NCBI GenBank assembly: GCA_020465985.1
Contig: JAANYP010002637.1
Span: 111,288-175,287, forward strand
Source of the DNA: Centrapalus pauciflorus
Lineage: Eukaryota; Streptophyta; Magnoliopsida; Asterales; Asteraceae
Reading direction: 5' to 3'
DNA: 64,000 bases
Shown: positions 1 to 13,189 of the stretch, in pieces
Numbering within the stretch: position 1 is the stretch's first letter
Layout: every line of letters starts with the position of its first letter
Notes under the pieces: generated by a model
What the model saw: only the letters and a program-made list of their open reading frames with translations
The model's database searches: none
What the model was told of the DNA's origin: nothing
Made by a program: the position numbers and the translations under genes

Positions 1-1120
1 CAATATAAAGCATCTGCAACCAAAGACATGGAAAAAATTTAATATTAGGTATTCGTTTATTAATCAGTTCATACAGAGTCTTTCCGAATCTTTTATTTAT
101 TATTGAACGGTTTTGTGTGAAACACGCTGTTGCAACCGCTTCTGCCCACAAGAACAATGGTAAATTGGAGTAGGCCAACATCGTCCTAGCTGATTCCACT
201 AGTGTCCGATTTCTTCTTTCAACGACACCATTTTGTTGTGGAGTTCGAGCAGCTGAGAACTGATGTGTAATTCCTACTGAATTCAAGAACGAGTCTAATG
301 ATTTGTTCTTGAACTCTGTTCCATTGTCTGAGCGGATTGTCTGAATAGTGAGTTGTAACTTTACTTGTATTTTTCGGATGAAGTCTATGATGGTTTCGGT
401 TGCATCTGATTTGGATCTCAGGAAAAACACCCATGTGTATCGTGAATAGTCATCAACTATCACCAATACATATCGTTTCTTATTTATACTTTGTACTCTC
501 ATTGGTCCACACAAATCCATATGCAGTAACTCTAGTGCTCTTGTGGATGAGTGTTCTGTTTTGGATTTGTGTGTGGCTCTTGTCATCTTTCCTTTTTCAC
601 ATGCCGCGCATAGTTGCTCTTTTTGAAATTTGAGCGCCGGCAGCCCTTTAACTAACCCTCCTTTTGCTAGGTTGGTCAGCTCATTGAAATTTAGATGTGA
701 AAGGCGATGATGCCACAGCCATGCTGTTTTAGATGTTGCTTTTGACAATAAGCAGACATCTTTCTTCAGATTGATCGAGGCTAAATCAATGGAGTACAGA
801 TTTGTTTTCCTGTTTCCTGCTAGAATTTCTTTTCCTTCTGCTGATCTGATGCTGCACCGATTGGCTTTGAAGTTGACTTCTAATCCCTTATCACACAGTT
901 GTCCAATACTAAATAGATTGTGACCAAGACCGTCAACATAAAAGACCTTTTGGATGGTGATTTTGTCATACTTTAGACTTCCGTATCCCTTGATCGGACA
1001 AAACTGATCGTTTCCAAATCTTACCGTCCCACAGAACTTTTCTACAAAGTCCGTGAGTGTGTCTCGTTGTCCGGTCATATGTTTGGAGCATCCGGAGTCA
1101 AGATACCAGACATGGTTTAC
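1..1120 (-). CDS. pol: pol of element A: protease, zinc-binding domain and integrase (partial)
   Basis: This frame is open from 1120 to the left edge. It starts with the protease active-site signature VWYLDSGCSKHMTG (D-S-G). The GAG-pre-integrase zinc domain follows (WLWHHRLSHLNF, then CAACEKGK). The integrase core shows its acidic residues in MDLCGP, RSDNGTEF and NGVVERRNRTL. It lies in a different frame from the upstream gag; the overlap is about 1120-1098. Near 37-43 a T-run has one extra T relative to the family spelling, so the last ~12 codons before the edge are out of frame. RT and RNase H would continue to the left of the window. Confidence 0.8.
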
Positions 1121-4100
1121 CTATAAAACGTAATAGCACATGAGGTACCCACTTGTAGTTGGGTACTTTTGTTTTAGGTAAATCATGCATAGTATCTTTT
1201 GTTTTTCTAACTGATATGGCTTTTAGCTTATCGTTTGAATTTATTTTAGGTACCCATTTTTGAACTGTTCTTTTGGGTATCCACTTTTGTACAATTCGCG
1301 GTGGAATTGTTTTTGAAATATTTTTCTGTGGAACCTTTTTCTGTTCATAAAATGGGTCCTTTTTCTTTGGTTGCCATACGAGCTTATTATATTTCACAGA
1401 TTCAGGCTTACAAACATAAGAATTCAAAGCAATTAATTTCGTTCTTGAAAATTTAATACAAGAATTATTAACAAGTTTATCATTATTACAGACAGAATGT
1501 TCAATTTTGCTAATTCTATCTGTAACAATTTTTTCTTTCACGCGCCATTCTTGTTTTATAATCTTGTTTTTCTCTTCTCTTTTCTTCTTTCGCCATACTT
1601 GTTTTCTCGATCCTTTCACAATGATATCTGGCATAAAAGAAGTATGAGAATTAGTGGATTTAGAAACTCGTTTCTTCTGTAAGTTTTTCATACCTGTTGA
1701 AGATTTGACTTTACGTGCAATAGAGTCCGTTGATGAAGATGATTCACCCTTTTCAAAACTAGGAGACTGAACAAAAAATTTTGTTTTCTCCTTCTTTTGT
1801 TGTATTGATGGTGAATTTACAGATGGTTTTAAAGACTCTGTAGCCATTCTTTGTAGAATTTTAACAGGTGCTTTATTACCATTTGATTGTTTATTAGTCA
1901 AAGGTTTGATAAATTCACCAATTTTACCAAACATTTGATCTAATGAATTATTATCAGAGTGCATGTACAGATCAAATTCTTTCTCTGAATTAATAGAGTC
2001 TAGAGAAGTAGTTGATTGTGGATCAGACACATTTATGTGTTTAGGTTTATTTTGCAACATTTGTTCCATTTTATTTAATTCTTCCTTGAGAGTTCCATTC
2101 TCTGTCTCAAAATTCTTAATTTTCAATTCTAAATCAGAATTTATCTGTTCTAAAATTGAATTTGGTAAATATAATTTTTGAGACTGAGATGGTAATTCAG
2201 ACAAATTCTTTTCAGAATAAGTTTGAATTAACTCTTTTTTAGTATCAATAATGTTGCTTGTTTCATTTATCTTTGTATAATCAACATAATTTTGCATTTT
2301 GTCTGATCTTAATCTTTTTATTTCTTCGCTAGATTCTACTTCTTCAGATGCTTTCATGAATGTCATTTTTAATCCTAAATTCATGTATCTGACATCGTAT
2401 AGTGTTGGTGAATTTGATATAGCTTTTGTCAGATACTTAGGATTTTCCCAACCAATACCAGATTTAGAGTTGTAAAACTCTGTATCTTTTGGTTGATTTA
2501 AATATATTGTTTGATCTGTTTGCCCTCTTTTAATAAATTCATCCTCCATCTGTTTTATTTTCTCATAAAGTTTAGTTCTCTCTTCAAATATGGCATGATA
2601 TTTTACAGAAAAGTTTGAGGCTTCTAACTCAGCTATTCGCAGACTTTCTTGTATATCAGATATTTTGTGATTCAGATTAAGTATATTGCTTTGAAGTTCT
2701 TTTTCCTTATCCTGTAAGTCTGAGACAGCTCGTAAAGCTAAGGCTTTATCTTTGGAAAAATCTAGAACTAAATTGTGTTCATTTAGAAGTTTGTTTTCCA
2801 AAGAATGAACCTTTTTCTTTTATGCTTTTAAGGATTTTTCAAACTTTTTAAGCATGAAAGCCATATTAGTTATTTTTTCTTCTAAGATGCATGAGTCATC
2901 AATATCAGAATCTGAATTAGAATTTACCTCCGGTCCTTCTGAATCCTCTGAGTTTTCAGACTCTGAATCTTCCTCATTTTCAGCTTCATTTTGGCCAGAT
3001 GCCATTAATGCAACTTCTTCTGTTGTTTCTTCTTCATCAGACTCAGATTCTCTCCTATCTGCATCCTCTTCATCTGTCAGTCCAACCCACACCTCATCTT
3101 CAGCTATCATAGTTGATTCACTTAGTTCAGATTCATTGAATATTTCTGACTTTAGACAAATATGGGCATCTTCATCCAAGATGTCATCGTCTTCTGATAA
3201 CTGTAACCAATGATCGTCCTCTGCCATCAGAGCTTTGCCTGACTCTTTCTCTTTGGCCAAGAGTGCCTTTCTTGTATAGTAGTCTGAATTTTTGACTACA
3301 GGAGATCTGCATTCCCGGGCATAGTGACCTGGTTTTCCACAGTTATAGCATTTCTGTTCCGACTCCTTCTTGGCTGATTTATCTGACTTCTCATATTTGT
3401 CAGACTTTCGTGTACTACTTTCTCCAGCTTTCTCATATTTATCCTTTTTCTCAACTTTTCTTGAACCTGTTTTGTAGCGCATTTTGTTGTTTGTTGGCTT
3501 CCTGTAAAATTTCTTCTGAAATGCCTTCGTAAGCAGTGCCATCTGCTTTTTCATCTCTTCTATTTCTGGATCTGCAGATGAATCTGATGATTCTGATTCA
3601 GAAGATGTGCTGCTGATTACTGCTCTCTTTTCCTTTTTCAGCTTGTATTTATACTTTTTCTCCGCCAGTAGAGCTAGTGGATCAGCAGTTTCTTTTTCCG
3701 CTTTCTTCTTTCCAGATATTTTCCTCAAAACAACTTCTTGGTAGTTGTTGAGGTTTTCAAATAGCATATGAAAATCCATCTCCTCTATATCTTTCGTTTG
3801 TTGGATGATCATAGCATATTTTTCCCATTCTGGATTTAGCACATTTAAAAATTTGACATTGATGTCCAAGTTGGACTTTGTCACTCCGTTTCTTTTTACT
3901 TCACTTACCAGATTCACAAATCTGAGGTAAGTGTTTTCCAAAAGCTCACCTTCACGAGCTCTGAAGTTCTCAAACGTCATTAGACTATTCCTAGCCCTAT
4001 TAGTAGCAGCTCTGTCTGATCCCCTCATGATTTTGCATACTTCATCCCAGATGGACTTAGCAGTCTTTGTATTTGTCAGACAAGTGTATATATCATTGGG

Positions 4101-4397
4101 GATTGAAATCAACAATAGTTTTCTTGCAGTCTTGTCCCCTAACTTTCTCTTTTTCTGGGCCTCTGTTAGGTTTGTGACCTCAACAGTTCTCGGTGGTATT
4201 GGGGGATTGCCAGTTGGTACTCCTGGGATCGTTTCCATAAAAATTGCTGGTCCGTCATTTAATGATTTCAGCATTTCTTCAGACAAATCATGGAAACTTA
4301 TAAATTCAAGAAACCGCTCCCGCCATTGGACATATTCTCCCCTGTATAAGATTGGGGTTTTGGTTTCTGATCCCATAGCAACTGCATCTTTAGACAT
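1098..4397 (-). pseudogene. gag: gag (capsid/nucleocapsid) of element A, one in-frame stop
   Basis: This is a structural protein that should coat element RNA in the cytoplasm. The start is taken at 4397 (MSKDAVAMGS); an upstream in-frame TTG at 4433 would fall in the leader/LTR edge. The N-terminal ~230 residues have the copia gag fold signature (YVQWRERFLEFI near the start, then KSIWDEV and ENTYLRF). One CCHC knuckle, CYNCGKPGHYAREC, lies at 3350-3309 after a Lys/Glu/Ser-rich stretch. A very acidic region follows, then a TAA at 2822-2820. The same frame continues another ~565 codons with a coiled-coil-like segment (roughly 2790-2520) and a basic Trp/Lys/Pro region. Thus one nonsense codon divides an otherwise open ~1,100-codon frame. 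Its end overlaps pol in another frame. Confidence 0.8.
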
Positions 4398-4434
4398 GTT
4401 GATTGATCGTTGGGAAACTTTGACCAAGATCAAA

Positions 4435-4710
4435 TGAACTCCGAATGAGATTGAAAAGTTTGATCACACCTTGAAACACAGATTAGTACTGAAATCAAAT
4501 GATTCGATTTTGTTGATTACAAAATGTATCTTGATTTCCTCGTGTACTGTGCTTCCTATTCTGATTACAAACTTTCCAAAAGAATATTCTGACAAGTCTC
4601 TCTATTTGGAAAGTCAAAAAGACTATTTATACATATTTACAAACTATAAGGAAATTACACAAACAGTCCCTAGACTTTAATATTTCATCAATCAAAAACA
4701 TATTCTAACA
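4435..4710 (-). repeat. putative short 5' LTR of element A
   Basis: On the minus strand this stretch starts TGTTAGAATATG and ends GAGTTCA, which gives TG...CA limits. It contains TATAAATAG around 4625-4640. Directly after it the sequence reads TTTGATCTTGGT and then runs into the gag leader. The tRNA-Met primer-binding string TGGTATCAGAGC seen in element B is absent, as though its last bases were deleted. The limits rest on these motifs alone because the partner LTR is outside the window. Confidence 0.45.
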
Positions 4711-6214
4711 ATTATATAGGTTAATTTAATAGGATCAATCAATAAGTTAATATGTCCCTTCCACTGTATTATATTAAAATTTATTTATAACATTTTTGTC
4801 TTTTGAGTTACATCTCATTTTCACAATAAATTAATATGTTAACTATAAGTAGTACACTACCTTTATTCCTAGAACTTATTATTTTCGATATTTCCTTCTA
4901 TCTTACATTCTGTAACCATTTCGCTCATCATTTACTTCAGTGCATGTCTTTTAATGCTATAAAATGATTATGAAAAAGTATAATAAATCTTTATTGACCA
5001 AATAGAATTATACAACTCCAATTGGAGATGAGCATAGAAGTAAGATTTTTTTCTCTTCCTTTTATTACATTTAAACTATATTTTTAGCTTTTCGAAAACG
5101 GTGATGCTTCCATTCTTTAACAACATCAAGAATATAAACTTCAATACTTTGGTATGTTGGAACTAGGAAGGTCTACTAACACAACAAAATGTTTCATTTC
5201 AATATTTAAAATGTTTTGGGATCTATTATTTAATTAAATATTTTTAAACAATTTATTATAAGTAACTAAAATTTACATTAATACATTTTATTATTAGTTA
5301 ACAAGTTTTGAGTATAAAATTTCTATTATAAATTGTCATTAAGATATTGATGTCATTAATATGACAAAGATATTCTTTAAAGTAATATTAATATCATTAG
5401 TTATTAAATATATAAATTTGGTTAAAGTAATGTTTTTGGTAATTTGTAACATACATATAGATTCTATACTAGATCTATAATAATATTTACTTCAATAATA
5501 TTTGTTCAAATATTTAAAATGATGATTCTAAAATACATACATTTATTAAATAAATTATTTTACATTTATTTTTTATTTTATTGTTAAAAAAAATTAATCA
5601 TCAAAATCAACCATTTTAAAATATTTAAGTACTAAAACAGATTGTACTAAAAACTTCTAACTTTAATTACTTAAATTAATTATGCTCAAAACTTCTAACA
5701 TTATTCATTTTTTAAAGAAAATTTAAGATAAACATATATAATCAAAATGAACGATTAATTCCATATGTTCTATAAATAAAATGAATTCACCAACTTTTTA
5801 CATATATATAACGAATGATTAAGTTTTTTAATTTAATAATATGGAAAAAATTATTCCTAAAATTAGTATTTTTAAATTATTATATAATACAGTTATTACT
5901 ATTAACAAAAATATATGAACGATATACGACCTTTAAAAGTTACATGTATAAATGTGACATTCTTTTTTTAAATTTCCGCATAACTATATATTATGGTGTT
6001 TTTGCTATTTAGATATAGTAAGTTAATTATTATTAAAATTTAAGTTGATAAAATAATTCAAGTAAATATAAAAGTTACAATCTTTTTATAATATTAAAAA
6101 AATTTCAAACTCATTTAGATAGTTATAATGGTTCCAGAAACATAAATATCTATTACTTACAATGTATTTAAACTAAAAAATAACCCAGTGCATCGCACGG
6201 GTCATTTTGACTAG
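4711..6214 (+). mobile_element. Helitron copy 1 (3' portion)
   Basis: This is AT-rich DNA without a supported gene. It ends in a Helitron 3' terminus: GC-rich hairpin at 6184-6201, then 9 bases, then CTAG at 6211-6214, then T. From about 4755 it is collinear with 9980-11280 (shared strings include TGTATTATATTAAA, CATCTCATTTTCA and CCATATGTTCTATAAATAAAATG), which identifies two members of one family. The 5' part is cut off by element A. Confidence 0.6.
6184..6214 (+). other. Helitron 3' terminus (hairpin + CTAG)
   Basis: CCCAGTGCATCGCACGGG can fold into a short hairpin with loop ATC. CTAG follows after nine bases and the next base is T. This is the classic Helitron end (hairpin shortly before CTRR, insertion between A and T). 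Directly downstream is a Helitron-like head, TATAAAAGTTGAGTC. Confidence 0.75.
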
Positions 6215-7060
6215 TATATATATAAAAGTTGAGTCCTATGTAATAAATGAGAGTACTTATTACTTTCTTTTTTTTAAAGTTTTTTAATATATAAAATTTG
6301 AGTCCTATGTAATAAATGGTAGTACTAATTATTTCTTTTTCTTTAAAGTTTTTAATAGATAATATTATTTAAGTCATTTCATAAACAATAATAGTAAACA
6401 TTTACACTGATTAATTTATTAATTCAACACTCTAATAGCATTTTAAAATTTTAATACCGATTATATTTATTTTAAAGGTTTTAGGCTATTTTACATAGAT
6501 TGATTACCAGTTAAAATCTATATATCTAAAAAAGTTGAGTTTCTCAAACAATAAAAGTGATGACAAGTCTAATGTAATAAATAAGAAAATTAATGAGTTA
6601 ATTTAATTTAAGTTTTTAATAACTACTATATAATTATAATTATTAGTTAGTTGTTTTATAAAAGTTAAGTCTATTATATATAAGTTGATCAGTTCCATAC
6701 AATAACATTAGTAAGTATTTTGTAAATTTTCGTGAAATATCTAAAAATAGTTGGTCCATCTTAATTAAATATCTAAAAGTTAAGTCTATTATATATAAGT
6801 TGAGTGATTCCATACAATAAATATGAGTATTATTTATTTGATTTAATTTTTGATAAAAATTAAATAAATAAATATAGTAAGCATTTTGTTAATTATCATG
6901 AAATATCTAAAAATAGTTGGTCCATCTAATTTTAATTAAATATCTACAATAATTATCATATCTATACTATCTATAATTATATATACACTATAGTATAAAT
7001 GTTGTATATAATTACAACTTATAAAACATAGGATACAACATATTAATGCAATATTATTGA
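6215..7060 (+). repeat. Helitron-head-derived AT-rich repeats
   Basis: No gene is seen. The motif AAAAGTTGAGTC and close variants recur near 6226, 6297, 6530, 6660 and 6777, each followed by similar text (CTATGTAATAAAT or CTATTATATATAAG). The segments at about 6650-6760 and 6770-6940 repeat each other. I read this as stacked or truncated 5' heads of the Helitron family ending at 11280. Confidence 0.45.
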
Positions 7061-7914
7061 ATTTGAAAAAGTTTAAGTAACAAAACTTGATGTACAAGTC
7101 ATAACAACATATAAATATCATAATAATAATTATTTTATCACTCATTTTATTTAAATATCATTAATCATTTCATAAAATAGTTAGCTAATTATAAAGTTAT
7201 AAATGATTTATTCATTCTATTATATAAATAAAATGCTTATTTTAATAACAATATTATTATTATTAACTAATTTAATTTCTTACTAATTTATAATTATATA
7301 GACTAATTTAAGAGGGTCAATCAATAAGACAATGTCTCTTCAATTGCTTCTATTAAATTTTTTTCATAACGTATGTGGCTCATAAATTGTTTCTTATTAC
7401 ACAATCAATTTATTATGTTATTATAAATAACATAGTAGATTCATTCCTAAAAAATATCATGCTTAAATTCTTACATTTGTAGTAGTTCATTTGAAAAAGT
7501 TTAAGTAACAAAGCTTGATGTACAAGTCATAACAACATATAAATATCATAATAATAATTATTTTATCACTCATTTTATTTGAATATCATTATTCATTTCA
7601 TAAAATAGTTAGCTAATTATAAAGTTATAAATGATTTATTCATTCTATTATATAAATAAAATGCTTATTTTAATAACAATATTATTATTATTAACTAATT
7701 TAATTTCTCACTAATTTATAATTATATAGATTAATTTAAGAGGGTCAATCTAAGATAATGTCTCTTCAATTGCTTCTATTAAATTTTTTTTGTAACATAT
7801 GTGGCTCTTGAATTGTTTCTTATTACACAATTAATTTCTTATGTTATTATAAATAACATAGTAGGTTCATTCCTAAAAATTATCATGCTTAAATTCTTAC
7901 ATTTGTAGTAGTTC
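7061..7914 (+). repeat. 428-bp tandem direct duplication
   Basis: Two units, 7061-7488 and 7489-7914, are nearly identical. Both run from ATTTGAAAAAGTTTAAGTAAC to TTTGTAGTAGTTC, with only scattered differences and small indels. Part of the unit also occurs in diverged form at about 9775-9990 (AACTTGATGTACAAG, GAATATCATTAATCATTT), so the unit belongs to the surrounding Helitron family. It codes for nothing recognisable. Confidence 0.85.
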
Positions 7915-9119
7915 TTAGCATAAACGCATGATAAAGAAATATGAGATCGAGTAGAACAAGCATCACCATGGCGGTCCTTGATATTGTTCGTCCTATTCCC
8001 ACACGAGAATTCGTCCAACATTGCTTATGGGGTATATATTTGTTTCAACTTCACATATATTTCATCATTTACACACTTTTATATATGTATGTGTTTTTTT
8101 CTAAAAGAAGATTTTTGTGACACAGTTTTTATCTTTTTAAGATGATGAAGAAAGGAACACAACGAACATGTCGGTAGTTAAAAATTCACTTCCAATGTAT
8201 TTTACTGTTTATAATTTTTATTTTAGTAAATATTTTCATTAGAATCAATCATGCACTTCCATAGATGCATTTGTTTGAATTTTAACAATTTTTAAAATAA
8301 TTTTAATGACAATCGTAAAAATATCATATATATTTCTATGTCTCCTAGATGGTTTTGTTAGACATGGTTGTCACTAACTCACTATACATTAATCAAAATC
8401 ACATATGATATATATGATTAATGGTTTGTTATTAACGATTTATATTTCAAGAATTCTAATTGATTTAAAATTTCCATTTAAAATGTTTTGTATACAAAAT
8501 CAATGATAAAATATTTTCTGTTTTACTAAAATATTTCTAATTTACTATATACATAAAATAAAAAGTATCTAATTTACTACTATCTTAATAATTTAAAAGT
8601 TTTAGAGTATATTGAGATTTTATACTTATTATTAACTTAACTGTGTATATGTTACAAAATAATAAAAGTTTGTTTGATAACTTTAATAGTTATTATTATT
8701 TTTTATAAATTGTAAACTAAATAAGTATAATAAATGATAAGTTAAAATAAATCCATAATCAAGATAATTAAATAAATATAAGTTCATTTATTATATGAAT
8801 CAGTATATTTTATATAACTTCCGCTTGCACATATAAAAGTATATGTATGAAAATCAAACAAGAAAATATAAAATATAAATTTAAATACACATTCCAATAA
8901 TTACTAAAGCTTCTAATAAATTAAAGAGTTACTGAATTATAATTACGATCAATAAAAAATCAAATTTAGTCCAAAATGAAACATAACTTAAAAATATATA
9001 TTTTAAAAAAATTATTTAAAAATAGCATATTAAAAAATTGTAGTTTTAAGTCATTCTATTTTAATTACCCCACTAACTATATTAAATCTAATATATCTAA
9101 ATTTAATTAAATGTTTACA

Positions 9120-9120
<1 letters not shown>
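7915..9120 (+). other. AT-rich non-coding DNA with a small GC-richer island
   Basis: No supported gene is present. The stretch 7915-8035 is noticeably GC-richer than its surroundings and reads open on the plus strand across ATCACCATGGCGGTCCTTG and on toward 8030. I could not match the peptide to a family. The rest (8040-9120) is low-complexity AT-rich DNA. Confidence 0.4.

Positions 9121-9178
<58 letters not shown>
9121..9178 (+). repeat. (CA)n-(TA)n microsatellite
   Basis: Seven CA units are followed by about 22 TA units. Confidence 0.95.
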
Positions 9179-9182
<4 letters not shown>

Positions 9183-9184
9183 CA

Positions 9185-9602
9185 AATAAGTACCTCTCGA
9201 AATCAAGTGCACCCGAATGTACCGACCTTAAAAAACTTTTTTTAATTTTTTTTCACATAACCAGGTTTAATTTAATGTTATACGCATGATATATGAATTT
9301 CACATAGATTCACACTTTATGTGTCCTTAAAAATTATGTGAATGTTCAATGCATATTTATGTGAATGGTCATCCATGTGAATGATCATTTCACACCATGT
9401 GAATGGTGTGAATGACCATTCACATGATCTTTTTTTGCCATGCACATGATCTTTTTTTACCATTCACAAGATTTATGATGTTACTCCTTTTGGAAAAAAG
9501 TCTTATAATGTTGTCTTATACATGTCTATTAAATAAAAATGTGTGAATGATCATTCACATTAGGGTACGCTGGAATCTCATAGGTACGCTGATGAACCTG
9601 AT
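9185..9602. other. palindrome-rich segment between two TA microsatellites (possible MITE)
   Basis: This 0.4-kb stretch holds repeated GTGAATG / CATTCAC words. Arms at 9359-9372 and 9412-9425 are perfect 14-bp inverted repeats, and TGTGAATGATCATTCACA at 9542-9559 is a perfect 18-bp palindrome. It lies between (TA)n tracts on both sides. Short outer strings resemble inverted ends (GTTCAAATAAGTAC on the left, GTACGCTGATGAAC on the right), but the match is weak and no clear TSD beyond TA can be claimed. Confidence 0.4.
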
Positions 9603-11280
<1,678 letters not shown>

Positions 11281-11882
11281 TATACTATAAAAGTTGAGTC
11301 TTATCCGTAATAAATGTTGGTAATCAATTTTCTTTTTGTATAATTTAATTCATTTAAGATATAACATAAAACTCTAAATTTATTAAATCTTGATGATCAA
11401 TTTTATTTTTCTATAAATTAATTCATTTCATGAATAATATAAATCTTTAGATATATTGTTCAAATTAAATTGTTTTCCAAATAATAATATTATATTTATC
11501 ATAATAAACGTAGGTAATAGATTTTGTTTTTGTATAATTTAATTCATTTTATAAATAATATAAATCTCTAGATTTATTAAATGTATTTAAATAATTTTAT
11601 TTTTGTATAAATTAGTTTATTTCATAAATAATATGAACCTCGAGATATATTGTTTAAATTAAATCATTTCATAAATTTTTTTACATTTAAGATATAATTT
11701 GAGTCCCATGTATGAATAGTTGTGTTAATGTTTTAAATTTCATTTTTCAATTTATCTTCTTTTATGTTTAAAAATCTATATATATATATATAAAAGTTGA
11801 GCCCTCCATGTAATAAATGTGATGACAAATCTCATGTAATGAATAAGAAAATTAATGGGTCAATTTAATTTTAATTTTTAAT

Positions 11883-12437
11883 AAATGAGAAAACTAATGA
11901 GTTAATTTAACTTTAAATTGTTAACAAGTAATATATAATTATATTTAGTTAGTTGTTTTTATAAATGTTGAGTCTATGACTCTATTATACATAAGTTGAG
12001 TTTAATGCAATAAATATGAGTGTTATTTATTTGATTTATTTTTAAAAAAAATTGTCAAATAACAATAGTAAGCATTTTGATAATTTTCGTTAAATATCTA
12101 AAAATAGTTAGTCCATGTAATTTTAATTAAATATCTACAACATTTATCATATCTAATTATAATTTTTATTAAATGAGAAAACTAATGAGTTAATTTAACT
12201 TTAAATTGTTAACAAGTAATATATAATTATATTTAGTTAGTTGTTTTTATAAATGTCGAGTCTATTATATATAGGTTGAGTTTCATGCAATAAATATGAG
12301 TATTATTTATTTGATTTAATTTTAATAAAAAAATTATTAAATAAAAATAGTAAGCATTTTGTTAATTTTCGTTAAATATCTACGAATAGTTAGTCCATCT
12401 AACTTTAATTAAATATCTACAACATTTATCATATCTA
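11883..12437 (+). repeat. tandem direct repeat, period about 288 bp
   Basis: Units start at 11883 and 12171 with AAATGAGAAAACTAATGAG and share text through CATTTATCATATCTA. A related, more diverged pair is at about 6560-6940. Confidence 0.75.
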
Positions 12438-12834
12438 TACTATGTATATTTATATATTACTTTTAAATTTTATTTTTAACTTATCTTCTTTTATATTTAA
12501 AAATTATGTCTCATTAAAATTTTTGTTTTTTTTTTGTTTAATGTCATTACCGTTTCATAACCATTGGTTATCTATAATTGATTGTTATTTCATTATTTAT
12601 CCATAGGTTACAAAGAAGATGAATGATCATCAAAAGTTTTAAATAATATGAGTTGCAAATAATCCATTTGTCAACCTAAAATATTTGTCAACCTAAAATT
12701 TCACCGGTTAGTTTTCTTCTTGATTTATTTTTCAAATATCAAGTTTGTTTTTAATCTCTAACACATGTATGTTATTCTATTTTGTAAAATTGATTATTAC
12801 TGTTTTTATTTTGTGATATTTTTAATATTTGACA

Positions 12835-13065
12835 GTGATATTGATGGACATTATCGAAGTGACCATCCATGCAAAAAAGTTCTTGACAAATATATTTCTA
12901 GAAAAACTTTGGTGTGTTCTTAAATCCATACATTGATAATTCTTTTTACATTTAATGATATATTTATTTAAATTATTTCGAATTATATGTTTTTATTAAT
13001 AAATTTTTTATTTTGATGTAGGTGCTTGATGTGTTCTATATTGATATGTCATATATCCTAAAGGT
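12835..13065 (+). other. exon-like islands in Helitron copy 3
   Basis: Two short segments look like exons. The first (about 12833-12910, after an ATTTGACAG acceptor-like string) reads DIDGHYRSDHPCKKVLDK. The second (about 13021-13062, between TTGATGTAG and AAAGGTTCGT) reads VLDVFYIDMSYILK. Related text recurs at about 15915-16142 and inverted at about 17690-17500, with partly conserved residues in three copies. I do not recognise the protein; a captured host gene fragment is one reading. Confidence 0.35.
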
Positions 13066-13189
13066 TCGTTGCTAAAAAATATATATGTCAACATTATATT
13101 CACCAACATAAATAGGTCATTGTCATCCATTTCTTTCAACTATATAGTTTTAAACTATAATAATTTTTTAAAATGTATCAACAACTAAA

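Larger units (their letters stand above)
1..4710 (-). mobile_element. Ty1/copia (Sirevirus-like) element A, 5' part
   Basis: A minus-strand copia element enters from the left edge. In transcription order it has a possible short LTR (4710-4435), gag (4397-1098) and the start of pol (1120-1: protease, zinc-binding domain, integrase). RT, RNase H and the 3' LTR lie outside the window. Its gag differs clearly from that of elements B-E, so it is a different family. The flank at 4711 onward matches Helitron-type DNA also seen at about 9980-11280, so A appears to have inserted into a Helitron copy. No TSD can be tested because only one end is visible. Confidence 0.85.

Noticed and set aside
219..434. 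71-codon minus frame in element A integrase
   Set aside because: The true integrase frame is one base away and carries RSDNGTEF and NGVVERRNRTL; this frame is a shadow.
2854..3213. Ser-rich plus-strand frame opposite element A gag
   Set aside because: It is the mirror of the acidic Glu/Asp/Ser-rich part of gag on the other strand. Similar mirrors occur opposite gag and ORF3 of B-D.
6184..6214. Hairpin plus following bases as a transcription terminator
   Set aside because: The hairpin-CTAG-T layout, repeated at three sites with the same distances, fits a Helitron end; no gene lies upstream.
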